A stretch of DNA of 64,000 nucleotides from Micromonospora lutea (GCF_016863535.1 NZ_BOPB01000004.1:41206-105205), one strand, 5' to 3'. Numbered from the stretch's first letter, positions 8,181-16,902 are shown. Translations and numbers: made by a program. The notes: generated from the sequence alone by a model not told the origin.

Positions 8181-10758
8181 CCTGCCGCACCACCTCGATG
8201 TCGTGCTCGCCGGAGCAGAGCAGCCAGGTGTCCGGGACGGTCACCACGTCGGCCGTGGACTGGTTGGCGCTGGCCGACCACTGGACCGCCTCGTCGCTGC
8301 GGTGCACGCCGCGTTCCCCGCCGGCCAGCACCAGGCGTTCCGCCGCGCCGGTGGCGGCGATCGCGTCCACCGGCATGAACCGGGTCCGGTCGCGTAGCGG
8401 CAGCCCGCAGTTGACCGACACCGACGTCCACTGCGGCTGCGCGGCGAGGGTGTCCAACCGGAGCACCCCGCCGCTCTGCGTCGCGGCCAGCGCGAGCGAA
8501 CCGCTGAAGGCGAGATCCCGACAGGTGCCGCCGAGCCAGCCCGCCGACAGCGCCTGCCACTTCACATCGGATTCGAAGAGCCGGGCCCGGAAGCAGCCCT
8601 GGCCGGGTTTGTTCGGATCCGGCTCGCCGGCACCGCTCCACAACAGGGTGGCCGGTCCGTCGTACTGCACGGCGAGGACCCGATTGTCGACGTTGGCCAG
8701 ACCCACGTGGCTGAAACTGCCGGGGCGGCCGGCGTTGGTGGACAGGTACACGCCGAAGCCGGCCTGGGCGGCCACCGCCACCCCGGCCGCGCCGCGCTCG
8801 GAGACGAACGCCCGCACCGCGTAGAAACCCCGGTCGGCATCGGCCGGATCGACCAGGATCTGCAACGGCACCGCACCCGGCAGCAGGGACACCTCGTACA
8901 GGCCGGTGTCGGTGGCGACCAGCAGCGCTCCCGCGCCGTCCCGGTCGATCCAGGCCAGGTCGCCGATCCGCGAGTCCAGGTCGGTCAGCAACGACCACGT
9001 CTCACCCAGGTCGGTGCTCAGGTGTACCCGTGACCCGCCGCCGGCGCGTACGGTCGCCACCGCCACCGAACCCGCCCGGGCTGCGATGCCCGGCCGCACC
9101 GGCGCGGGCGCCGGCACCACCCGCTGTACGGTCTCCCCGTCGAAGCGTCCCACCGGCTCCCAACCGGCGCCGGCGTTGGTGGAGCGGAACAGCACCGCAC
9201 CGCTGCCGGCGTACCAGGTGCGGGGCTGGTACTGGTCGGCCGCGAGGGTTCGCACCTGCGTGTCCGGTGCCTCGTCGACCTCGAACCGCACCGACTCGAC
9301 GTACCGCACCCCCGGCTCGGCATGCTCCAGCAGGCGGTACACGTTGGACGCCCGAAGTGGCTCGCCGAACGCCCAACCGGTCGGGTTGAGGGGGGTTGGC
9401 AGCGGGCTGAGAGTCTGGTGCAGGCGGTCGTGGATACGCCGACGTACCGCGTCGACGTCCTCCTCCCGGCGGACCACCACCCGGGCCCGGATCGACACCG
9501 CCTTGTACCGTGCCCAGGTGGCCCGGCAGGTGGTCCCCAGCGAACGGCGATGCTCCAGGTCCGCCTCGACCCGCAGCCGGACCTCCTCCACCTCGTGGTC
9601 GCGCAGCGCCGCCACCGGCAGATGACCGCCGGGCCGCGCGCCGTCCGGGACGTGCGGCACCAGCATCACCTCCACCTCGCCGGGGCGGGCGAAGCTGTAG
9701 ACGGCGGCCCGGGTGAAGGCCCGGGCCCGGCTGACCCCGCCGGAGGCGGTGGCCAGCACCTCGAAGTCCCGGGCGGTCACCGCGCGCTGCTGAGCGAAGA
9801 AGGCGTACGGTCCGCGCAGCAGCACCGACTCCATGGCCTCCATCTCCCGCCCACCGGCTGCCGGCAGTGGGTTGACCACCTTCACTCCCGGCAACGGGTC
9901 ACGCAGGTTGGTGAGGGTGCCGGCGGCCACGTTGCCGGCCGGTCCACCGCCCGCGCGGTACCACAACCGAACCTGCCGCCCGGCCGGTGGCACCGCCGCG
10001 ACCGCGCCGTCGCCGAAGGTCAGCGCCGCAGCGTCGGTGGCCCGCAGGTCCAGCGCCGGGGCGAAGGTCACCGTGCCTGAGCACCGGTCCACCAGGTACG
10101 CCTTGTCCTGCGGGCCGAGGCCGGCGAAGCTGTCCACCACCCGCCAGATCTCGAAGGTGCGTCCGTCGTGTTCCCGAGCCGCGGCGCCCAGTTCCACCGA
10201 CCCGGTCGGCACCTCGACACCGAGCAGCAGGTCCAGCGGTTCGGCGGTACGCGCCAGCGGCGCACGTGCGGCGCGCAGCACCTGACCCGGCTGCCCGGTA
10301 CCCACACCCAGCAGTTCCGCCTCCACCGGCTCGCAGTGGTGCATCCGGACCGTCACCTCCCGCTGCCCGGCGGAGAGCAGCGCCGGCTCGCAGGTGACGA
10401 AGACCGCTGGCCGTGGATCAGCTCCCCGGGCGGCGGCCACCCGGGTGCCGGCCGGGATCCGCAGCGGGGCCTCGTCCGTGCCGGTGCGGGTGAACCGGAC
10501 GTCCGCCCAGGCCGCCGCCGGTGGGTGCCGGGTCACCCCGAGCAGGTTGAGGAAGGAGACGTACGCCTTCTCCGGCAACTGGTTCAGCCGGTAGATCATC
10601 ACCTCGGTGAGATGCGCGAACGCCTCCAGCAACGCGACACCGGGGTCGTGCGCGGACAGGTCGGTCCACCCGGGGCAGGACTGCCGGATCCGGTCCCGGG
10701 CCTCGGTGACCAGATCGAGGAAGGTCCGGTCGTCCAGGTGCGGCACGGGCAGGGTCAT
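8161..10758 (-). CDS. baseplate J-like protein fused to an Asp-box propeller domain
   Basis: 865 residues. ATG with a GGAGG site, overlapping the gp25 stop (ATGA). Residues about 1-510 are a baseplate J/gp6-like wedge protein of the kind found in eCIS (TIGR02243-type): WTDLSAHDPGVALLEAFAHL near the N-terminus, then RDPLPGVKVVNPLPAAGGRE and TARDFEVLATASGGVSRARA. From about 520 to the end the sequence changes to repeated Asp-box/BNR motifs (LFRSTNAGAGWEPV, LSTDLGETWSLL, YLSTNAGRPGSF, VHRSDEAVQW), indicating a beta-propeller as in sialidases or Ycf48-like proteins. The J domain assembles the baseplate hexagon; the propeller may bind a target or scaffold. The fusion makes it nearly twice the usual length. 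Confidence 0.88.
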   Translation of the reverse strand: MTLPVPHLDDRTFLDLVTEARDRIRQSCPGWTDLSAHDPGVALLEAFAHLTEVMIYRLNQLPEKAYVSFLNLLGVTRHPPAAAWADVRFTRTGTDEAPLRIPAGTRVAAARGADPRPAVFVTCEPALLSAGQREVTVRMHHCEPVEAELLGVGTGQPGQVLRAARAPLARTAEPLDLLLGVEVPTGSVELGAAAREHDGRTFEIWRVVDSFAGLGPQDKAYLVDRCSGTVTFAPALDLRATDAAALTFGDGAVAAVPPAGRQVRLWYRAGGGPAGNVAAGTLTNLRDPLPGVKVVNPLPAAGGREMEAMESVLLRGPYAFFAQQRAVTARDFEVLATASGGVSRARAFTRAAVYSFARPGEVEVMLVPHVPDGARPGGHLPVAALRDHEVEEVRLRVEADLEHRRSLGTTCRATWARYKAVSIRARVVVRREEDVDAVRRRIHDRLHQTLSPLPTPLNPTGWAFGEPLRASNVYRLLEHAEPGVRYVESVRFEVDEAPDTQVRTLAADQYQPRTWYAGSGAVLFRSTNAGAGWEPVGRFDGETVQRVVPAPAPVRPGIAARAGSVAVATVRAGGGSRVHLSTDLGETWSLLTDLDSRIGDLAWIDRDGAGALLVATDTGLYEVSLLPGAVPLQILVDPADADRGFYAVRAFVSERGAAGVAVAAQAGFGVYLSTNAGRPGSFSHVGLANVDNRVLAVQYDGPATLLWSGAGEPDPNKPGQGCFRARLFESDVKWQALSAGWLGGTCRDLAFSGSLALAATQSGGVLRLDTLAAQPQWTSVSVNCGLPLRDRTRFMPVDAIAATGAAERLVLAGGERGVHRSDEAVQWSASANQSTADVVTVPDTWLLCSGEHDIEVVRQDATSGH

Positions 10759-11222
10759 CGTGCCTCCTCGGTGTCGGCGTCGGGACCGGTCGCCGGCCCG
10801 GCGGACGGGTCGTCGTCGGCGGGCAGCAGATCCACCGAGAAGACCAACTGACCGGGGGTGAGGCTGGCCCGGATCCGGTAGTCCAACCGGATCACCAGAC
10901 GCCACGGGTCGTCCGGATCCGGTCCGGCGTCGACGTCGAGCACGTCGACCCGAGGCTCCCAGCGCGCGATGGCCGCGCGGACATAGTGGATGGCCAACCC
11001 GGCGGTGGTGTCGTCGTTCGGCGCGAAGACCAGCCGGTGCAGCCGTGAGCCGTACCCGGGTCGCATCAGGCGCTCGCCCGGCGTGGTGGACAGCAGCAGG
11101 AACAACGCCTGGCGTACCGTCTCGTCGCCGTCGGTCATCGCCAGGCCGCCGGCCGCGGTCAGTCCGAGCCCACCGCCCTGACCTGGGTCGAAGCCGGCAC
11201 CGACGAACCGGAACGCCCTCAC
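10755..11222 (-). CDS. gp25-like baseplate wedge protein
   Basis: 155 residues from a GTG that overlaps the upstream stop (GTGA). The family's characteristic start is present: RAFRFVGAGFD, then DGDETVRQALFLLLSTTPGERLMRP-GYGS, where ETVRQ and the TTPGERLMRPGYG turn are the conserved gp25/GPW signature. A proline-rich acidic tail of about 25 residues follows. gp25 proteins nucleate sheath assembly on the baseplate. A later ATG (MTDGDET) would remove the conserved first strand, so the GTG start is preferred. Its stop overlaps the start of the baseplate J gene. Confidence 0.9.
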   Translation of the reverse strand: MRAFRFVGAGFDPGQGGGLGLTAAGGLAMTDGDETVRQALFLLLSTTPGERLMRPGYGSRLHRLVFAPNDDTTAGLAIHYVRAAIARWEPRVDVLDVDAGPDPDDPWRLVIRLDYRIRASLTPGQLVFSVDLLPADDDPSAGPATGPDADTEEAR

Positions 11223-11557
11223 CGGTCGGCCCCCACGAAACGCTGCCGGGGATCGCGTACCCCGTAGGTGAACTGGCCCGGCGGGCTGCCGTTGGTGAAC
11301 CCGGACAGGTGCGACAGCACGATCCGCCGACCGCCGACGCGGACCCAGTCGCTGTAGCCGGCCCGCACCGCCTCGGTGCCGGTGCACGGCTTGACCGTGG
11401 CGCCGTAGTTCGGGCAGGCGACGATCTCCCGGCCCTTCGGGTCGTCGGCGACCAGGACCGGTACGCCGGCCACCGCGACCCACGTCTGGGACGCCCGGTT
11501 GCGGACCCGGCCGTCGTGGCTGCACCTGATCACCGAGTCACGGTGGATCCAGCGCAT
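11219..11557 (-). CDS. PAAR-like spike tip protein
   Basis: 112 residues between the spike and gp25 genes, with overlaps on both sides (TGATG and GTGA). It has Cys12, His14, Cys48, Cys58 and His83, a spacing able to hold a metal, in a beta-rich small protein (IRCSHDGRV ... ACPNYGATVKPC ... LSHLSGFTNGSPPGQ). PAAR proteins are small Cys/His metal-stabilised cones capping VgrG or gpV spikes, and in eCIS operons the PAAR gene sits next to spike and gp25. The call therefore combines motif and position; the sequence is closer to PAAR-like families with several cysteines than to classical PAAR. It could carry specificity or be a simple cap. Confidence 0.65.
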   Translation of the reverse strand: MRWIHRDSVIRCSHDGRVRNRASQTWVAVAGVPVLVADDPKGREIVACPNYGATVKPCTGTEAVRAGYSDWVRVGGRRIVLSHLSGFTNGSPPGQFTYGVRDPRQRFVGADR

Positions 11558-13152
11558 CAGCCGCCTCCTTCGTAGTGGGTACGGGCGAGCATGCGGGCCC
11601 GCTCGGCGGCGGTCCCCGGGTCCTCGACGGTCTCGGCGTGCAGGAAGTCGACGCTGCGGGCCCGGACGACCATCGCCCGGCCCGGCGCGGAGAGCACCAG
11701 ATCGGTCGCGGCGTGCAGGGTGGTCAACTCCGGGGTCAGTTCTAGCCAGCTGCCGGCGTCGGTGCTCAGCCGCAGGCTGCGCGTCACGTCGTCGACCACC
11801 ACCTGCTGGCCGCCGGCGGTCCGCAGCGACCAGCGTCGGGCCCGCCCGTCGTCGATCCCGGTGTCGTACGGCTCGACGGTGCCGAACAGCGAGCCGAGCA
11901 CCACGCCGGAGGCCGGCTCACCGCCGGGCAGCGCCACCAGCACGTTGTCCTGCGGATCGGGCAACGTGACCAGCCCCTTGCCGCGCCCGGCTCCCGGGCA
12001 CAGCACCGCCAGCCAGCCGGCGTCCGCGTCCCCGTACGCGGGCAGCTTCACCCGTACCCGGCCCAGACCGTCCGGGTCGGTCACGTCGGTGACGGTGCCG
12101 AGGGTGACCACCGCCGGTGCCGGTGACGCGGTGCGCGGCGCGGGTGGCGGCCCGGTGGAGAAGCGGCTCAGGTGACCGTTCGCGTCGACGGTGTGGATCA
12201 CCTCCGTCAGCACGTACGTCCCGGACACCGGCTCGGCCACCCCGGTCAGCTGGATCCGACGGCCGGGCCGTAGCGCGCACGTGCCCTCGGCCGTTCCGTC
12301 GGCGGTGACCAGTGCGGCGGCCCGGACGTCGAGCCGGGCCTGGGCCAGTGCGGCGATCTCGTCGTCGCTGCGTCCCGGCTGGTCCAGGGCGGTGCGGGTG
12401 CCGTCCGCGCCGACATCGGCCGGATCGGGATCCGCCGGGGTGCGGCGTCCGCAGCGGGGGGTGCCGACGCTCTGGGCGATCGGCTCGGCCCGTTGCGGAT
12501 GCCAGCCCAGCGCCGCACTCTCCCCGGCGGCGCTGTCGGCATTGACCGACAACCGCAGGCCGTGCACGTCGCGGCCCAGCTCCAGAACGATCGGCTCGCC
12601 GTGCCCATCCAGCGTGATCAGTCGCAGCACGTCACCGTCGACGCTCAGGTGCAACCCGGCTCGTCCGGCCACCTCGACCAGCAGATCCAGATCACTGGGT
12701 CGGTGGTGCGGCAGCCGGTCCAGCCGTGGACCGTCGACCTCCGCCTCGACGCGCAGTCCGAGGTCGGCGCAGAGTTGCCTGGCCAGCTCGGCGGCGGTGA
12801 CCGACTCGAAGACCTGCATCCGCTGCCGCTTGCGCAGCCGGTGCAGCAGGTCGTACCCGCGCACCCGCAGCGTGGCCGTGCCGTCGGCGGCGTACTCGAC
12901 CTCGACGGCGGTGACCTCCCCAATGAACAGCGCCTCCGGGTGCCCGTCGAAACGGACGTCCAGGCTCGCGCCGACGTGCGTCGACCCGGTCAGCGCGGCG
13001 GTGCCGGGGCTGGTGCGCAACGCCACCTCGCACTGGGTGGGCTGGTTCAGGCGGGCGGCCACCCGTACCGAGGTGACCCGGCCGGCCACCGTGTCGGGCA
13101 GCGATCTGCCGTCGAGCAGCACGGTCGGCGCCCGGGGCGCGGTGGCGGTCAC
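11557..13152 (-). CDS. VgrG/gpV-like central spike protein
   Basis: 531 residues from a GTG overlapping the LysM gene stop (GTGA). The N-terminal half resembles gpD-type hub domains (GYDLLHRLRKRQRMQVFE, then LARQLCADLGL). Around residues 350-440 is a clear gpV/VgrG OB-fold: LGTVTDVTDPDGLGRVRVKL, GWLAVLCPGAGRGKGL, LPDPQDNVLVALPGGEP and VVLGSLFG. A beta-helix-like C-terminus follows (VVVDDVTRSLRLSTDAGSW). It forms the trimeric spike and hub at the front of the inner tube. No C-terminal effector extension is visible. Size agrees with eCIS spike proteins such as Afp8. Confidence 0.92.
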   Translation of the reverse strand: MTATAPRAPTVLLDGRSLPDTVAGRVTSVRVAARLNQPTQCEVALRTSPGTAALTGSTHVGASLDVRFDGHPEALFIGEVTAVEVEYAADGTATLRVRGYDLLHRLRKRQRMQVFESVTAAELARQLCADLGLRVEAEVDGPRLDRLPHHRPSDLDLLVEVAGRAGLHLSVDGDVLRLITLDGHGEPIVLELGRDVHGLRLSVNADSAAGESAALGWHPQRAEPIAQSVGTPRCGRRTPADPDPADVGADGTRTALDQPGRSDDEIAALAQARLDVRAAALVTADGTAEGTCALRPGRRIQLTGVAEPVSGTYVLTEVIHTVDANGHLSRFSTGPPPAPRTASPAPAVVTLGTVTDVTDPDGLGRVRVKLPAYGDADAGWLAVLCPGAGRGKGLVTLPDPQDNVLVALPGGEPASGVVLGSLFGTVEPYDTGIDDGRARRWSLRTAGGQQVVVDDVTRSLRLSTDAGSWLELTPELTTLHAATDLVLSAPGRAMVVRARSVDFLHAETVEDPGTAAERARMLARTHYEGGG

Positions 13153-13910
13153 GACCCGATCCCGGGCGAGCTGGTGGACGCTGCCTCCGCCGGTGCGGTG
13201 CCGGACAGCGGCGGGACGGCGAGCGCGGTGCCGGCGGGCACGGCCAGCGGATCGATGATCCGGTTGTGCTCGGCCAACAGCCGCCAACGCAGGGGAGAGC
13301 CCAGCGCGTCGTGGGCGAGCAGGTCGAAGCGTACGCCCGTGTTGTCGGCGGCGGCGGTGCCATCGCCGGCGGCCACCACGGCCGTGCCCGGCGCGACGGT
13401 GGGGGTTTCTGCGGCGGCCAGTTCCTCGGCGAATCCCTCCTCGGCGCGGCGGGCGTCCTCCGCCACCCGGACCAGCTTGAGCCGCAGCCAGGAGCGGCGC
13501 GGCGAGCCGGTGGCGGTGAACGCGTCGAAGCGTTCCGCCACGGCGACGATCACACCGGGCACGTTCCAGGTCTTGCCCCAGACCATCCGCACCAGGGGTG
13601 GGCGCAGCCAGCCGTGTTCCACCGCCGAGTTCTCCGCCAGCATCCAGAGCGGTCGGGTGAGCGCCCGAACGTCGGTGGGACGGACCTGCCCCTCGGCGAA
13701 GTCGATGTCGAAGAGCAGGTCCAGCACGAGTTCGGTACGTCCACCGCCGGTGAAGAGCAACGGGTCGTCGGCCAACCCGACGCCGGTGAGCGGGCCGTCC
13801 GAGCCAGCCCGCTGACGTACCCCGGCGAGACGGGTCACCTGCACGGTCTCCGGGTTGAGCAGGCAGTCGATCCGTTCTCCGGTGTCGATGAGGAAGGCCA
13901 CCCGTTGCAT
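13149..13910 (-). CDS. LysM-type adaptor/hub protein (Afp7-like)
   Basis: 253 residues. The N-terminal half (LNPETVQVTRLAGVRQ, LTGVGLADDPLLFTGGGRTELVLDLLFDI) is the domain seen in eCIS proteins encoded just before the spike. The last 60 residues contain a LysM-like module: LGSPLRWRLLAEHNRIIDPLAVPAGTALAVPP. In related systems this protein joins the tube to the spike hub. The ATG overlaps the stop of the preceding gene by one base (TGATG), and the stop overlaps the spike start. There is an Ala-rich linker between the two halves. Function is inferred from family and position. Confidence 0.85.
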   Translation of the reverse strand: MQRVAFLIDTGERIDCLLNPETVQVTRLAGVRQRAGSDGPLTGVGLADDPLLFTGGGRTELVLDLLFDIDFAEGQVRPTDVRALTRPLWMLAENSAVEHGWLRPPLVRMVWGKTWNVPGVIVAVAERFDAFTATGSPRRSWLRLKLVRVAEDARRAEEGFAEELAAAETPTVAPGTAVVAAGDGTAAADNTGVRFDLLAHDALGSPLRWRLLAEHNRIIDPLAVPAGTALAVPPLSGTAPAEAASTSSPGIGS

Positions 13911-15208
13911 CAGTCACCTGCCTGTTCACCGTCGAGGCGTCGCAACCGGTGCTCGTCGGCTCCGGACGGCTCGGGGACCGACCACAGTGCCCGATCGTCG
14001 GGGAGGGCCGGCCACGGGTCAGGACCGGCCCGTCCGACGGGTGACGGCTGTGGCGACTCCAGTGCCGGCCAGCGGACGTCCGGGCCCACGGGCCAGCGTC
14101 CGTCGCCGGTGGGCAGCCCACTGCCTGGCCAGCGTCCGTCGCCGGTCGAATGCCCGTTGGGGAGCCCACGTCCGCCGCTGGGCCGAACCCGACGCACCGC
14201 CCCGCCGTCCCCGCCCGGCAGGCGAGTGTCGGATGGCGGGCGGTGTTCGCCCACCAACCGGAGTGTCGCGGGCTGGCCCACTTGGGCGGCGGGTTGGCCC
14301 GGCGGGTCGGCGGACGGGCTGGTTGGGCTGCTGTGTGGGCTCCGTGGGCTGATGGGAGCAGGCGACCGGACCGTCCAGCCTCCCCACCGTCGACGGCCCC
14401 TGCTCAGCCCGCTTGACCCACCTGGCCCGACCGGTGCGGCCTGCGCGGCTTGCGCGGCTTGCGCGGCTTGCGCGGCCTGCGCGGCCTGCGCGGCTTGCGT
14501 GGCCTGCGGGGCCTTTGGGGCCGTCTTCGGAGCGGGCCGGGAGGTTCCCCTGTGCTCCCTTTGCTCTGCTTCAACCGACGCACTGGTCGATGTCCGGATA
14601 TCGGACGTCCAGGGTTGCGTGGGGTGAAGCAGAGCAAAGGATGTCGGGGAGTGGGTGGCCGGTGCCGGACCGGACGTCGGGGAGCGTTCCGCCAGGCGGG
14701 GGTCGACGGCGTCGGGCGGTCCGGCAGCGGTCGGCGTGCCGGGGCGGTGGGCGTACCCGGTGGGAGCACCAACCGGCGTCACGGGCCGGTGTGCCGGGCC
14801 GTCCGCACCACCTTCGTCTCCCGGGTCGGCGGGACAGGCGTCCAGCCGGTCGTCGCCGGCCGGATCGCGGGGATCCGGCTCCTGGTGGTACGCCGGGACA
14901 GGTGCGGCCACGGCGTCCGCCGACGGGACGAGGGCCAGATCCCGCAGTAGGCCGGGAGCGTGGGCGGCGACGACCCGTAGCCAGTGCTCGGGTGGCTGCC
15001 CCGGCCGCCGGGCCGGATCGTCGGGCGAGTCGACGACGGTGACGACCGCACCATCGATCGTGCCCAATTTCCCGTCCGACGTCGCGGGCGAACCGACCGG
15101 CGAGCCCGGGGCGGGGGAGTCGAGTGCGCTGGCGAGACGGTCCACGGCAGCCGCCGCGGACCGGAGCCGCTCGGCGAGCCACCTACGCGGGCGTCGGCGC
15201 GGCACCAC
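13910..15208 (-). CDS. low-complexity Ala/Gln- and Pro-rich protein between tube and LysM genes
   Basis: 432 residues. The best start is a GTG at 15208, inside the end of the tube gene, preceded by GGAGG. Only the first about 100 residues look ordered (helix LAERLRSAAAAVDRLASAL, then a strand-rich stretch GTIDGAVVTVVDSPDD and HWLRVVAAHAPGLLRDLALV). The rest is Pro/Gly/Ser/Arg-rich and includes a run of A-A-Q triplets encoded by a 9-bp tandem repeat and, separately, residues encoded by a long inverted repeat. No family recognised. Proteins in this operon slot vary among eCIS. A role as a length ruler or flexible linker is speculation. Codon-position GC bias holds throughout, supporting translation. 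Confidence 0.6.
   Translation of the reverse strand: MVPRRRPRRWLAERLRSAAAAVDRLASALDSPAPGSPVGSPATSDGKLGTIDGAVVTVVDSPDDPARRPGQPPEHWLRVVAAHAPGLLRDLALVPSADAVAAPVPAYHQEPDPRDPAGDDRLDACPADPGDEGGADGPAHRPVTPVGAPTGYAHRPGTPTAAGPPDAVDPRLAERSPTSGPAPATHSPTSFALLHPTQPWTSDIRTSTSASVEAEQREHRGTSRPAPKTAPKAPQATQAAQAAQAAQAAQAAQAAQAAPVGPGGSSGLSRGRRRWGGWTVRSPAPISPRSPHSSPTSPSADPPGQPAAQVGQPATLRLVGEHRPPSDTRLPGGDGGAVRRVRPSGGRGLPNGHSTGDGRWPGSGLPTGDGRWPVGPDVRWPALESPQPSPVGRAGPDPWPALPDDRALWSVPEPSGADEHRLRRLDGEQAGD
14436..14507. repeat. 9-bp tandem repeat, 8 units, in coding sequence
   Basis: Eight consecutive units of GCGGC(C/T)TGC, the last slightly diverged. On the minus strand they encode alternating Ala-Ala-Gln. In-frame unit length means copy-number change would lengthen or shorten the protein without frameshift. 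Confidence 0.92.
14558..14640. repeat. long imperfect palindrome inserted in frame
   Basis: Perfect 16-bp arms (CCTTTGCTCTGCTTCA at 14558-14573 and its complement at 14625-14640) enclose a 51-bp interior that is itself nearly palindromic around GTCCGGATATCGGAC. The local composition (AAAG, CTTTG) differs from the surrounding GC-rich linker. It resembles REP/MITE-type palindromic elements. Confidence 0.8.
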
Positions 15209-15662
15209 CGGCCTCCAGTTCCAGGCTCTCGTAGCGCAGCGTCAGTGCCGCGATGGCGATCTCCTGACCGAGCGTGTTCAGGTGGGCTCCGCGCCAGTTG
15301 GTCGGCCAAGCGTTGATCAGGTTCCAGCGCAGTACCTCCGCCGTGCCGGCGGCGTCGAGCAGCACCACCGAGACGTTGCGGCGGCTGACCGTGCCCCGAG
15401 CGACCGCATGCACCCAGTCCCACAGCTCCCGCGACGCGGTGAGACCGAAGTGCAGGATGACCGGCCCGTACTCCACCTGGCCCGGGACCATCCGGATCCG
15501 GTCGTTGCCCTGCTCCCGGTAGGGCACCGCCGGGATGTTCACCTCCAGGCCGCTGACCTCGGTGAAGTGGCCGTTGGTCACGCCGTTGATCAGCAGCTTG
15601 AAGTTGTACGCCCGATACGGGTCGACCGGGGTGCCCGGCTGCGGAGTGGCCGTGGTGGGCAT
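15183..15662 (-). CDS. CIS inner tube protein (gp19/Hcp-like)
   Basis: 159 residues, start one base after the sheath stop with a GGAGG site inside the end of the sheath gene. The tube family signature is plain: DPYRAYNFKLLINGVTNGHF, TEVSGLEVNIPAVPYREQG, GPVILHFGLTASRELWDWV and RRNVSVVLLDAAGTAEVLRW. It stacks as hexameric rings inside the sheath. Only one tube gene exists here, whereas Afp/PVC-type particles encode two or three tube paralogues, so this particle would be of the simple type. Confidence 0.95.
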   Translation of the reverse strand: MPTTATPQPGTPVDPYRAYNFKLLINGVTNGHFTEVSGLEVNIPAVPYREQGNDRIRMVPGQVEYGPVILHFGLTASRELWDWVHAVARGTVSRRNVSVVLLDAAGTAEVLRWNLINAWPTNWRGAHLNTLGQEIAIAALTLRYESLELEAGGAAPTPA

Positions 15663-15663
15663 G

Positions 15664-16902
15664 TCAGCCTCCAATCGTCTCGGTCTCGGTGCCGCCGGCC
15701 CACTGGCTCAGCTTGAACACCACGAACTCGGCGGGCTTGACCACGGCGATGCCGATGTGGGCGACCACCATTCCGGCGTCACGGACATCGGCCGGGTTGG
15801 TCTCCTCGTCGCACTTGACGAAGAACGCCTCCTCGGGAGTACGTCCGAGCAGTGCCCCGTCGCGCCACACCCGGGTCAGGAAGGCACCGATGTCCCGACG
15901 GATGGAGCGCCACAACGTGTAGTCGTTCGGCTCGAACACCATCCAGCGGGTGCCGTTGGCGATGGCCTGCTCGATGGCGATGGAGAGTCGCCGGACGTTG
16001 AGGTAGCGCCACTCGCTGGCCTCGGCGGCGAGGGTACGGGCGCCCCAGACCCGGATGCCCTCGCCGGGGAAGTACCGGATGACGTTGACGCCCCGGGGGT
16101 TGAGCACGTCGTGCTCGGCCCGGGTGACCAGGTGGCCCAGGTCGACCGCGCCCCGAACCGGCTCGTTGGCGGGTGCCTTGTGTACTCCGCGCAGGGCGTC
16201 GGTGCGCGCCCAGATGCCCGCGACGTGCCCACTCGGCGGGGTGAGCACCAACTCGCCACTGAGTGGATCGCGGACGCGTAACCACGGGTAGTAGAGGGCG
16301 GCGAAGTCCGACTGCCGGGGACGGTGCGACACCGGCCCGCCCCCGCCGCCGGTGCCGGATCCGGCGGGGGCCTCCGACCCGGTGTCGCTCGGTTTCGCCG
16401 AACGGCCCGAACCGGGCGTGGCGACCCGGGTGAGGGTGGAGATGTCGTCGATGTCGGGTGCCGGGTCGCAGATGGCGACCATGGTGCGGGTGCGCTCGGC
16501 CATGGTCAGCAGCGCCTCGTGCGAGACCGGGTCGTGGAAGCCGGGAGCGGCCAGGATGGAGATCTCGTCGACCGCCTCCAGCAGGTCCAGCCCGGCACGC
16601 TTGCGGCCGGTGCCGGAGATGGCGCCGCCTTCGCCGACGTTGACCACCCAGCAGCGGGTGCCACCGTTGTCGAGAAAACCGAAGACGGCCCGGGCCAACG
16701 GTGTGCTCTCCACCTGGTCACCGTCGGCGTACAGCCGGAGGAAATCGGTCCAGTTGTTCACCGCGAGGGCCTCGCCGACGTGGGCGTTGCGGTCGGGCGC
16801 GACGCCGACGAAGGCCGCCGTGCTGGTGCCGACCGGTCCGATCGGCCGGGCACCACTGGGCACCTCCTCGACGTAGATGCCGGGCGAGAAGTAGGTGGGC
16901 AT
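15664..16902 (-). CDS. CIS contractile sheath protein
   Basis: 412 residues. The N-terminus YFSPGIYVEEVPSGARPI, with GVGTSTAAFVG-like continuation (VGTSTAAFVGVAP), is the standard start of eCIS and phage tail sheath proteins. NGGTRCWVVNVG and the C-terminal part (IEQAIANGTRWMVFEPND, LWRSIRRDIGAFL, FFVKCDEETNPADVRDAGM, IGIAVVKPAEFVVFKL) are the conserved handshake and attachment domains. The insertion between about residues 165 and 205 is Gly/Ser-rich. Contraction of this sheath drives the tube out. A single sheath gene is present. The Pvc16-like gene lies 22 bp upstream. Confidence 0.97.
   Translation of the reverse strand: MPTYFSPGIYVEEVPSGARPIGPVGTSTAAFVGVAPDRNAHVGEALAVNNWTDFLRLYADGDQVESTPLARAVFGFLDNGGTRCWVVNVGEGGAISGTGRKRAGLDLLEAVDEISILAAPGFHDPVSHEALLTMAERTRTMVAICDPAPDIDDISTLTRVATPGSGRSAKPSDTGSEAPAGSGTGGGGGPVSHRPRQSDFAALYYPWLRVRDPLSGELVLTPPSGHVAGIWARTDALRGVHKAPANEPVRGAVDLGHLVTRAEHDVLNPRGVNVIRYFPGEGIRVWGARTLAAEASEWRYLNVRRLSIAIEQAIANGTRWMVFEPNDYTLWRSIRRDIGAFLTRVWRDGALLGRTPEEAFFVKCDEETNPADVRDAGMVVAHIGIAVVKPAEFVVFKLSQWAGGTETETIGG

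Noticed and set aside
14436..14507. Regular short repeats considered as a CRISPR array.
   Set aside because: Units are 9 bp without spacers and lie in a coding frame.
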